Shown piece by piece: positions 57,212-64,000 of a stretch of 64,000 nt of DNA; position 1 is the stretch's first letter; each line of letters opens with the position of its first letter. The translations under genes were made by a program, and so were the position numbers. The stretch comes from Streptomyces caatingaensis (GTDB lineage Bacteria; Actinomycetota; Actinomycetes; Streptomycetales; Streptomycetaceae): positions 1,240,001 to 1,304,000 of the forward strand of contig NZ_LFXA01000002.1 of assembly GCF_001187435.1 (NCBI RefSeq), given 5' to 3'. Below the pieces are notes generated by a model that was not told the origin of the DNA, did no database searches, and worked only from the letters and a program-made list of their open reading frames with translations.

Positions 57212-59338
57212 TCACGCGGGTTGCGAGCCGTCCCCGGAGTCCTGGACGGCCGGGCGGGTGCCGGCCGGCCACCAGGCCCAGCGGCCCAGCAGGATCATGG
57301 TCGCGGGCACGAGCAGGGTGGCCAGAGCGAAGGCGGTGATGAGAATGCCGGTGGCCAGCGCCATCCCCATCTGCTCCAGCAGGAGGCTGCCGGTCAGCAT
57401 CAGGACGCCGAAGGTGCCGGCGAGGATGAGCGCGGCGGCGGCGATGGTGGGCACGGAGCGGGTGACGGCGGCCCGGACGGCCTGACGCGGTGGCACGCCG
57501 TTGGCCATCTCCTCCCGCAGGCGGGTCACCATCAGAATGTTGTAGTCGGTCCCGAGCGTGACGACGAACAGATACAGCACTGCGGGCAGGACTAGGGACA
57601 GGCCGGGCTGCCCTTGCACATCTTGGTAGAACCACACAACGGTGCCGAGCGCGGCCACGAACCCCAGGGCGACGGAGAGCATCAGGTAGAGCGGGGTGAC
57701 GAGGCTGCGCAGGAGGAGGGCCAGAATCACCGTGATCGCCAGGGCAGCGACGGGGAAGACGACTTTGTAGTCATGGGCGACGGCGGTGCGCATGTCGGCG
57801 AGTTCGGCCGACCTGCCGCCGACGAGGACCGTGGTGCCGCGGGGTGCGTACCGGTGGGCGCCGGCCCGCAGCGGTCCGCCGGCCAACTCCACCGCTGCTC
57901 TTTCCAGCGGGCGGTGGACGAGCGAGACCTCGTAGAGCGCGATGCGTCCGTCCGGGCTGGGGAGTGGAGTGGAAACGGCGCCGACTCCCCGGATGCCGGC
58001 CAGGCGGTTCCGGTACGCGGCGAGTATGGCGGCGGACGGCCGGGAACGGCCCTCGGCGGTCAGATACACCTGAACCGGGTCGGACTGGCCTGCGGAGAAT
58101 CCGCGCTCCATGTCCTTGAGGGCCCGCATGTACTCGATGGTGTCCGGAAGGGCTGTGGTGGCGAAGTTGGCTGTGAATCCCGAAGCGTTGAGGGCCATCA
58201 CGGTGAGGAGGGCCGTGCACACGCCCGTGAGGAGGGCGGGACGGAAGGAGACCAGGCGCCCGACGCGCTGGGCGGACCGGTCGGGGCGCCGGTGGGACCA
58301 CGTCCTGGACGGCCAGAACACCGTGGTGCCCAGCACGGAGAAGACGGCGGGGACAAGGGTGAGCGCGGCGACGAGCGTGACGGCGACGGCGAGGGCCAGC
58401 GGCGGACCCATGGAGCGCAGCGTCCCCACGGTGGCCAGCAGGAGGGCGAGGAAGGCGACGATGACGACGCTCGCCGCCGACGCGATGGTCTCGCCGACAC
58501 GGGCGACGGCGTCGACCAGGGCCGTTCGGGAGGGCTTTCCCGACCGCAGTTCCTCGCGGTACCGGAAGAGGAGGAAAAGGACGTAGTCGGTGCCGATTCC
58601 GAAGAGCACGATGATGAGGATGGCCGATACGAAGACATCGGCCTCCATGCCGGTGACGGCCGACATGACGGCGATGAGCCCGACGGCCACCGCATAGGCG
58701 ACGGCGATGACGGCCACCGGCAGGAGGGCGATGAGCGGACTGCGGAAGACCACCAGCAAGGACACGACGACGAGCACCAGCGTCGCCTTCATCACGAGGG
58801 CGTCCCGCTCGGAGGAGGAGTCACGGCTGTCGAGGTCGCCGGGCACCGAACCGGTCATGCCCGCACGGACCTCGCTGCCGCGGAGGAGTTCCGCCGTGTC
58901 CTCGCGCATGGCCCTTACGGATGCGCGGAGTTGACCGCCCGGCGGGTCGCCGGCCACCGGGAAGACGTGGGCGAGGGCCACCTTGCCATTGGGGGAGACG
59001 GAATGCGGCCCGCCCTCCACGGTGGCGACCCCGGGGCGCTTCCGGTCGCGCAAGTGGCCGGTCACCGTGGCGACGTCACGCAGATCGGTCCTCGTGAGCC
59101 TGCCGCCGTCGGCGCGCCGGAACACGACGATGGCCATGGGCCGGCGTTGCGCGGGGAAGACCCGCTGGTGCAGCCGGTCGGCCCGCGCCGACTCTGAGTG
59201 GGAGGGGACGAAGGCGAACGCGGACGCACTGGGCGTGTGGTCCGGTGCCCACAGGGTGAGCCCCGCGGCGGCGATGAGCCAGACCGCGATCACGAGCCAG
59301 GGACGGTGCACGGCGACCCGTCCGACGAGACGAAACAT
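57212..59338 (-). CDS. MMPL-family RND transporter
   Basis: 708-aa membrane protein with about 12 helices and two large extracellular loops. Family signs: the first helix of a repeated half, FGIGTDYVLFLLFRYREEL in the first half, and VTLGTDYNILMVTRLREEM in the second, with the coupled Asp-Tyr pairs that carry protons. Members export lipids, siderophores or polyketides. In this context it may export the product of the AveC/AKR genes upstream. ATG 59338 has AAGGATCG. A stretch before the first helix is short, as usual. Confidence 0.93.
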   Translation of the reverse strand: MFRLVGRVAVHRPWLVIAVWLIAAAGLTLWAPDHTPSASAFAFVPSHSESARADRLHQRVFPAQRRPMAIVVFRRADGGRLTRTDLRDVATVTGHLRDRKRPGVATVEGGPHSVSPNGKVALAHVFPVAGDPPGGQLRASVRAMREDTAELLRGSEVRAGMTGSVPGDLDSRDSSSERDALVMKATLVLVVVSLLVVFRSPLIALLPVAVIAVAYAVAVGLIAVMSAVTGMEADVFVSAILIIVLFGIGTDYVLFLLFRYREELRSGKPSRTALVDAVARVGETIASAASVVIVAFLALLLATVGTLRSMGPPLALAVAVTLVAALTLVPAVFSVLGTTVFWPSRTWSHRRPDRSAQRVGRLVSFRPALLTGVCTALLTVMALNASGFTANFATTALPDTIEYMRALKDMERGFSAGQSDPVQVYLTAEGRSRPSAAILAAYRNRLAGIRGVGAVSTPLPSPDGRIALYEVSLVHRPLERAAVELAGGPLRAGAHRYAPRGTTVLVGGRSAELADMRTAVAHDYKVVFPVAALAITVILALLLRSLVTPLYLMLSVALGFVAALGTVVWFYQDVQGQPGLSLVLPAVLYLFVVTLGTDYNILMVTRLREEMANGVPPRQAVRAAVTRSVPTIAAAALILAGTFGVLMLTGSLLLEQMGMALATGILITAFALATLLVPATMILLGRWAWWPAGTRPAVQDSGDGSQPA

Positions 59339-59413
59339 GAGCGATCCTTCGTGGCGAAGCGAGGAGGTGGGGGAGGGGGCCGGGAGGGACGGGGCGCCGG
59401 CGGGGCGTGCGGT

Positions 59414-60370
59414 TCAGCAGTCGTAGAGCTCCGGGAAGCAGGCGTCGACGGAGGCGAGTTCCTCCGCGGTGAAGGAGGCCCGGTGGACGGCTGCGCAGAA
59501 CTCGGAGAGTTCCTCGGTGGCGGCGAGCGAGACGAGGGCGGACGCCACCACCGGCTGGCGCAGGACCCAGCTGACGGCGCACTGCCGCGACGACTGGCCG
59601 CGCTTCAACGAGGCGTTGCTCAGGCGCCGTTGCCACTTCTCCACCTCCTCCTGCGGATAGTCCGAGCAGGGGTCGACGTGGTAGTCCAGGGCGCCCTCGG
59701 CGACGCATCCGATGTTCGACGACCGCAGGACGTCCAGGAGATAGGACTCCGGGCCGCGGTGCAGCATCGAATACGTGACACGGCAGGCGGTGAGGGGCGT
59801 CCCCAGATCGTCGAGGAGCGCCGCCATCCGCTGCACCATGGCGGGCGCGTAGCCGGAGACGCCCACGTACAGCGCCTTGCCCTGCCGCACCACGGCGTCC
59901 AGCGCACCGGCCGTCTCCTCGATCGGGGTGGACGTGTCATGACGATGCGCGTAGAAGATGTCGACGCAGTCGAGGCCGGTGCGGCGCAGTGTGCCGTCCA
60001 AGGAGGTGATCAGGCACTTGCGCGAACCGAATCCCGGCATGATGCGCGGTTGCGTGCCCATTCCCGCGCGGGTGGAGACGACCAGGTCCTCGCGGAGACT
60101 CCCGAGGCGGTGCAGGGCCCGCCCGAAGTTCTCCTCCACCATGCCCCGGAACGCGCCGTAGTGCGGCGCCAGATCGAAGTGGTTGACCCCGCAGTGCACG
60201 GCGGTCTCCAGGATCTCCGACATTCCACGGATGCCCTTTTTGTAGACCATCCCCTCCTCGAGGTTCACGCCGATCGCGGACACGTGCAGTCCGCTTTTCG
60301 CCAGCCGCCGGTACTCCGTTGGCCCGCTGCTCCGGGGAAGGCTGTCGGCGGACTCGAAGATGACATTCAC
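59414..60370 (-). CDS. Aldo/keto reductase-like protein with Lys-to-Arg active site
   Basis: 318-aa (beta/alpha)8 protein of the YghZ/potassium-channel beta type. Of the catalytic tetrad, Asp66 (HFDLAPHYG) and Tyr71 are present and His142 is in FYAHRHD. The Lys that in relatives sits in the 'TKAG' motif reads STRAG, so Arg101 replaces it. NADPH-binding GSRKCLITSLDGTLRRTGLD is typical. GTG 60370 has AGGAG 7 bases upstream. It lies 276 bp downstream of the AveC-like gene and 75 bp upstream of the MMPL gene. It may be an active reductase with altered pH profile or a non-catalytic relative. Confidence 0.88.
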   Translation of the reverse strand: MNVIFESADSLPRSSGPTEYRRLAKSGLHVSAIGVNLEEGMVYKKGIRGMSEILETAVHCGVNHFDLAPHYGAFRGMVEENFGRALHRLGSLREDLVVSTRAGMGTQPRIMPGFGSRKCLITSLDGTLRRTGLDCVDIFYAHRHDTSTPIEETAGALDAVVRQGKALYVGVSGYAPAMVQRMAALLDDLGTPLTACRVTYSMLHRGPESYLLDVLRSSNIGCVAEGALDYHVDPCSDYPQEEVEKWQRRLSNASLKRGQSSRQCAVSWVLRQPVVASALVSLAATEELSEFCAAVHRASFTAEELASVDACFPELYDC

Positions 60371-60646
60371 TGATGTGCTCCTGGTTGCTTTTCTGGGAAT
60401 TCCGGTGACGGCGGACCCGAGGGCCGGCCGTCCGCGGCACATCCAAACACCGTTATCGGGCCGGTTCCCGGCAATGAACTCCGTGCTGCGTCGCGCGGTT
60501 ATGCGGAGAGGACGCCGAATTCTGGCCCAGGACGGAGGGCGTGCGTGCCGGAGGAATTCACGGGTTATTGACCGGGGCCCGCTCGACGGAGCAATCTGCT
60601 GAGCGTTCCCGCGCGGTGCGGTTATGCCGGGGCCGTGCGCGAGCCC

Positions 60647-61627
60647 TCAGAAGGAGGCCGGGCGGAAGTAGGCGGGCAGGCCGGTGGGCGGACTCCCGTC
60701 GGCGAGGGAGACCAGAATGTGAATTCCCGTGTAGAGGAAGAGGGCCGCGTTCGTGGCGCCGAGGACCGCCAGCAGCCGCATCGCGGGCCGGACGGCCGGG
60801 GGGAACGCGCCCGCGCCGCGCTCGACCCGCGTCTCCTCATCGGCGTTCCGCATCAGGCGCAGGGTGCTGAGCGCACCGACGAACAGCCCCGAAGCCAGCA
60901 TCTGGTAGAGCGGGAACTGGTACCAGTGGCCGCTCCACAGCGTCACCTCCGGGACGGCCCGGGTCCACACTGTGACACCGATGAAGGTGATCAGCGGCTC
61001 CGTCGCGTCGAAGAGCACGGCCACCAGGAAGCCGGCCAGGAGGAGAGGGAACCGGCCGATCGCCGGCCTGCGGGCCGCGATCAGCCGCATGACCGTCGAA
61101 CAGCCCATGGTGGCCAGCAGGGCGGTCAACGAGACGCTCAGTGTCACGAGCGGCAGCTCCGCCTCCTGGTGCGGTCCCTTCCCCTGCCAGCCGGGCATGT
61201 AGGGGCCCCATGAGCCGACCGCCCCGAGGACGTTCGTGTTGGATGTGAGAACAGGGTGCACCCAATTGAGGAAGGGGCTCTGCCAGGAGGCCAGGAGCAG
61301 GGCGACGAAGAGCAGGGCGTCGAAGTCCAGCCGCCCTCTCGCGCGGCACTTCTGGAAGAAGAACACCCCCAGCAGGAGCGTTCCGGTGGCCGACACCAGA
61401 GGCAGCACCACGTCGATGCCGCGTTCGACTCCGCCTCCTCCGGCTGTTCCGCTGTTCGCTAGGCGGTATCCGCCGTCCACCACCCAGGACGTCAGAACGT
61501 ACCCCTCGAACGCGAGCAGGATCGCGCCGAGGGCGGACCACACCGCCACGGGTGCGGTGAAACGGCGGAAACCGTACCGGGGGCCACTGTCCGTACGGCC
61601 GGCATCCGGTGGGCCATATGTGTTCAC
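60647..61627 (-). CDS. AveC-family membrane protein (spirocyclase-like)
   Basis: 326-aa protein with about 7-8 membrane helices. The family core WQSPFLNWVHPVLTSNTNVLGAVGSWGPYMPG with its Trp/Asn/Pro-rich loop matches the AveC family; AveC forms the spiroketal of avermectin by dehydration and cyclisation. The mid-protein LLLAGFLVAVLFDATEPLITF and the WYQFPLYQMLASGLF stretch are also family-like. GTG 61627 has AAGAGG 8 bases upstream. No type I PKS is in the window, so the partner pathway lies outside, or this protein works elsewhere. Confidence 0.85.
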   Translation of the reverse strand: MNTYGPPDAGRTDSGPRYGFRRFTAPVAVWSALGAILLAFEGYVLTSWVVDGGYRLANSGTAGGGGVERGIDVVLPLVSATGTLLLGVFFFQKCRARGRLDFDALLFVALLLASWQSPFLNWVHPVLTSNTNVLGAVGSWGPYMPGWQGKGPHQEAELPLVTLSVSLTALLATMGCSTVMRLIAARRPAIGRFPLLLAGFLVAVLFDATEPLITFIGVTVWTRAVPEVTLWSGHWYQFPLYQMLASGLFVGALSTLRLMRNADEETRVERGAGAFPPAVRPAMRLLAVLGATNAALFLYTGIHILVSLADGSPPTGLPAYFRPASF

Positions 61628-62139
61628 GCAAACAACCTCTTCGTTCGGCGGCGAAAGGGGAAAGGGAAAGGAGCGGAATGCCGGAAGAATCCAACGACCG
61701 CACGCCACGCCACCACCCCTGCGGGCCCCAGCGCCGACCGGTCGCGCGGCGTGGAGCATTCCGGTGGAACGCCGATGCCACGGACGGCAGTTGGACGGAA
61801 GACCGTCACGGTGGCGACACCCTCGAAGGAGGCATCCAAGGAAGCGTCGATGGAGGCGTCGAAGAAGACCGAAAGGACGGCATCCGCAACGGGCCGCCCG
61901 GGAATCCCCAGACACCTCCCGTCGGGACGGCCGGCCGGCGAAAGAGGACAGGGGTGCCCGGTGCCGCGAAAGGCGGATAGCGTGGGAAACAGGAAGGACC
62001 CGCGGCGGTTACCGCCCCCCGACCGCGGGCGCGCGGGGCCCCACCCCTCGTCCCGCCGCCCGCGTCCGGCCGCCCCCCCCACCTCTGGTGGGCGGCCGGA
62101 TCCCCCTCCTCAACCCGCCCACGCGGCCGTGGACAGTTG
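61628..62139. other. 512-bp stretch without a clear gene
   Basis: Between the AveC-like gene and a small coiled-coil gene, both on the minus strand. A 12-bp-period repeat at 61829-61865 (GAGGCATCCAAG, GAAGCGTCGATG, GAGGCGTCGAAG) would read DASIDASLDAS on the minus strand, but no start or coding bias supports a gene. AT-rich 61625-61680 is the probable AveC promoter. Confidence 0.4.
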
Positions 62140-62496
62140 CTACTTGACGACCACTCCCCAGACGGCCACGGCGGCGGCCACCAGCCCCACGAGCAGAGGA
62201 ACAACGGCCTGGTAGAGCCGCGTCTGCCGCTCCTTTTCCCGGCGCTCCGCCTCGGCGAGCCGATAGCTCTCGAACTGGCGCTCAAGCGTGGAGCGCGCCT
62301 CGCACTCCTTCTGCAGATCCCGGTCGAGGGAGGCGATGCACTGCTCGGCGTGGGCCATCTGCAAGGTGTGCACATCGGAGGAGACCAACCGGTCCAGCCG
62401 GGCGTTGATCCCCGCCATGCCCTCATGGAACTCCCGGCGCAACGCATCGATGATACGCCCCAGCTCCCCCACGGACAGGGCTTCCGCGTCAGCCAT
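62140..62496 (-). CDS. Tail-anchored coiled-coil protein (hypothetical)
   Basis: 118 aa. Residues 8-90 are helical with coiled-coil character (LDRLVSSDVHTLQMAHAEQC, LERQFESYRLAEAERREKERQ), and residues 95-116 are one hydrophobic membrane segment ending VVVK. Design, not sequence, resembles phage-derived or division-associated anchors. ATG 62496 has GGGGGAGG upstream. It lies 18 bp downstream of an Ala-rich protein gene, so the two form one unit. Confidence 0.75.
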   Translation of the reverse strand: MADAEALSVGELGRIIDALRREFHEGMAGINARLDRLVSSDVHTLQMAHAEQCIASLDRDLQKECEARSTLERQFESYRLAEAERREKERQTRLYQAVVPLLVGLVAAAVAVWGVVVK

Positions 62497-62514
62497 GGAA
62501 GACCTCCCCCGGCC

Positions 62515-63390
62515 TCACGGACCGGACACGCGCCCGGCGGCGCGAAGCCCGGCCAGGAGCGCGGGACTTGGGCGAGGAGGCCGCCGGGAGGGACCGGGAT
62601 CCCCGGAACCGTTCCCCGGCCCGTCCGTGCTCCCGGCGTGCTCACCGGTACGTCCCGCTGCGGCGAGATGGCGGGCAAGCCACGGCGTGCCGGCGGCGAG
62701 CCCCATGGCCCCGGCTTCCGCCTCACCCGCCCGCGACTCCACCGCGTCGCCCGCCGTACCGGCCGGGGCCGCCGCCGCGTCACGGGCGCGGCCCGCCGCC
62801 TCCGCGGCCGTGTCCGCGAGGGCCTGGGCCTCGTCCGCCGCCTGCCGGCTGCGCAGGGCGATCATTCGTGCCTGCTCGGCTTCCCGCTCGGCCACCTCGG
62901 CCCGCGCGGTCGCGGCAGCCGTGGCGACCGGCCCCGCCTGGGCACCCGCCCGGGCCGCTGCGGCGGACTCCTCCGCGGCCCGCACCGCGCACTCCCGGGC
63001 CGCGGACTCCGACACCGCGGCCCGTGCCGCCTCGGCGGCCGCCCACGCGCGGGATGCCGCCGCTTTGGCGGCGTCGGCCGCGCTCCCCAGGATGGAAGCG
63101 ATCTCCGACCCGGCCGCGGCCGGGTCGGCACCCACCTCGTCGGCGGCCGCGCGGGTCGCCGCCGCCACGGCCCTCGCCCGCCGCGCCGCGCTGAAGGCAC
63201 GCTCGGCAGGCGTCCGCGGCACGCCGGCCGCGCCCTCCCCGGCGGGCCGAGCTCTGTCGTCGTCGGGCGCGTCCGGCATCCCGCTTCCGCCACCGGCGCC
63301 GGCCGGTTCGTCCGCGGCAGCGGGCGGCACGGACGGCGGCACGGACGCGGACGGTACATGACCGTGGCCACCACAATCGCAAGGAGTCAT
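62515..63390 (-). CDS. Alanine-rich coiled-coil protein (hypothetical)
   Basis: 291 aa. The N-terminus MTPCDCGGHGH has two Cys and two His, a possible metal-binding knuckle. Then a Pro/Gly/Asp-rich segment (20-70) and a long Ala/Arg/Glu helix (about 75-230: AADAAKAAASRAWAAAEAAR and similar), strongly predicted coiled coil. The C-terminus is Pro/Gly-rich. No family recognised. ATG 63390 follows GAGAAAGCGAG. An imperfect tandem repeat lies directly upstream (63413-63483). Confidence 0.7.
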   Translation of the reverse strand: MTPCDCGGHGHVPSASVPPSVPPAAADEPAGAGGGSGMPDAPDDDRARPAGEGAAGVPRTPAERAFSAARRARAVAAATRAAADEVGADPAAAGSEIASILGSAADAAKAAASRAWAAAEAARAAVSESAARECAVRAAEESAAAARAGAQAGPVATAAATARAEVAEREAEQARMIALRSRQAADEAQALADTAAEAAGRARDAAAAPAGTAGDAVESRAGEAEAGAMGLAAGTPWLARHLAAAGRTGEHAGSTDGPGNGSGDPGPSRRPPRPSPALLAGLRAAGRVSGP

Positions 63391-63412
63391 CGAGCACTCG
63401 CTTTCTCGAACC

Positions 63413-63483
63413 GATGTCGGGCTGATCTCGGCCTGCTGATCTCGGACTGATTCGGACTGACTTGGGCTGATGTCGGGCTGCTG
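63413..63483. repeat. imperfect 10-12 bp tandem repeat
   Basis: Variants of CTGATNTCGGG-type units follow each other: GATGTCGGGCTG (63413-63424, and again 63469-63480), GATCTCGGCCTG, GATCTCGGACT, GATTCGGACT, GACTTGGGCT. It lies 23 bp upstream of the start of the Ala-rich protein gene and would occupy its leader. Confidence 0.8.
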
Positions 63484-63821
63484 AAAAAGACCGGCCACAC
63501 AGTCGTCGGGGGGCGCGCTCCGGGCGGGCAGGAAACACGGCGAGCGGGGAAGAATTACGGCCCCGCGCAACGGCCGGTCCCGGACGGCCGGTTCCACCGG
63601 CTCGCCGCCCGGGCTATCGTTCCCCGCCCGGATGGCGCCGACGCCGGACGACCGCACCGACAGGGGAAGGCCCCCGGCCCTTCCCGGGCCGACGGGGGTT
63701 CCACACGCCCGATCCAGTCTGAAACGGTGCTCCCAGATCCGGACGTCCCACCGCCCGCCGCTAAGCGAGCGGGGCCGGGCGGTCACCGGCCAACCACCCG
63801 TCGGAGAAGAGAGCCCAGCCC
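63484..63821. other. 338-bp divergent promoter region
   Basis: Between the Ala-rich protein gene and the SDR gene. A few AT-richer spots (63484-63490, 63548-63556) are candidate promoter elements; no gene seen. Confidence 0.4.
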
Positions 63822-64000
63822 ATGACGGACAACACGCAACAACGGTGCCGAACGGCGCTCGTCACCGGAGCCTCGGCCGGCATCGGCAAGGACATCGCCC
63901 GGCGTCTGGCCGCGGACGGCTTCCGCGTGGTCGTGCACTACCGGCAGCGCAGGGACGCGGCACAGGAGACGGTCACCGCCATCAAGGCCGCCGGCGGCCG
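63822..64000 (+). CDS. FabG-like short-chain dehydrogenase/reductase (3' end missing)
   Basis: N-terminal 59 codons of an SDR. The nucleotide-binding motif ALVTGASAGIGKDIAR (residues 12-27) and VVVHYRQRRDAAQETV (NADP-preferring, with Arg after the second strand) mark a 3-oxoacyl-ACP reductase type. ATG 63822 has GGAGAAGAGAG upstream. Catalytic Ser-Tyr-Lys lie outside the window. Orientation away from the AveC group suggests a new transcription unit that continues to the right. Confidence 0.9.
   Translation, partial: MTDNTQQRCRTALVTGASAGIGKDIARRLAADGFRVVVHYRQRRDAAQETVTAIKAAGG

Overview
The window is high-GC actinobacterial DNA and almost certainly comes from a Streptomyces. The supporting signs are GC-biased third codon positions, long antisense shadow frames, GTG and TTG starts, rare TTA codons in a few accessory genes, and families typical of the genus (an albonoursin-type cyclodipeptide locus, a HemD-like nitrite regulator, a LAL regulator, roadblock proteins, an AveC-family cyclase, DUF5988). 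There are about 59 protein genes (two cut by the window edges), one tRNA-Thr, two gene remnants, and several hairpins, repeats and probable operators. No IS element, prophage or CRISPR array is visible.

Layout. 0-4.3 kb: the end of an O-methyltransferase and an APC permease, then albABC. These are the two subunits of cyclic dipeptide oxidase and a cyclodipeptide synthase, which together make dehydrogenated cyclodipeptides of the albonoursin type. 4.2-12.4 kb: a mixed housekeeping and accessory stretch with a 38-aa TTA-containing membrane ORF, an N-terminally extended GAPDH, an acetyltransferase, GNAT, DUF1259 and CHMI-family proteins. It also has an HTH regulator divergent from a peptide deformylase across a double palindrome, a B-lectin protein and an RpiB-type isomerase. 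12.4-16.1 kb: two divergent secreted proteins, a nuclease with a TTA codon and a putative pore-forming/ricin-lectin protein, flanked by gene remnants.

16.2-25.4 kb: a compact nitrate/nitrite assimilation locus. A HemD-like regulator (NnaR type) is divergent from nitrate reductase, an FAD reductase, NirB, NirD and a NarK transporter, with a 14-bp tandem repeat before nirB. 25.4-30.3 kb: cell-surface and stress genes (choice-of-anchor A/SpaA protein, a 59-aa secreted peptide, L,D-transpeptidase, PfpI protein, Vms1/Rv2629-like protein). 30.7-44.7 kb: transporters, hydrolases, regulators (LysR, tandem AsnC), two roadblock proteins, photolyase, an LmeA-like lipid-binding protein and a small RAMA-like protein.

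44.9-64 kb looks like the edge of a second biosynthetic or regulatory island. A KAS III-like acyltransferase is paired with a P450. A large LuxR/LAL regulator follows, then two small XRE proteins on either side of a 1.7-kb stretch without recognised genes. DUF5988 is coupled to korAB. After tRNA-Thr come MMPL, an aldo/keto reductase with an altered active site and an AveC-family membrane cyclase on one strand, then two coiled-coil proteins of unknown function and the start of a FabG-like reductase. The polyketide synthase one would expect for such tailoring genes is not in the window.

All functions are read from motifs and family knowledge without database searches. Start codons were chosen by ribosome-binding sites and family length.
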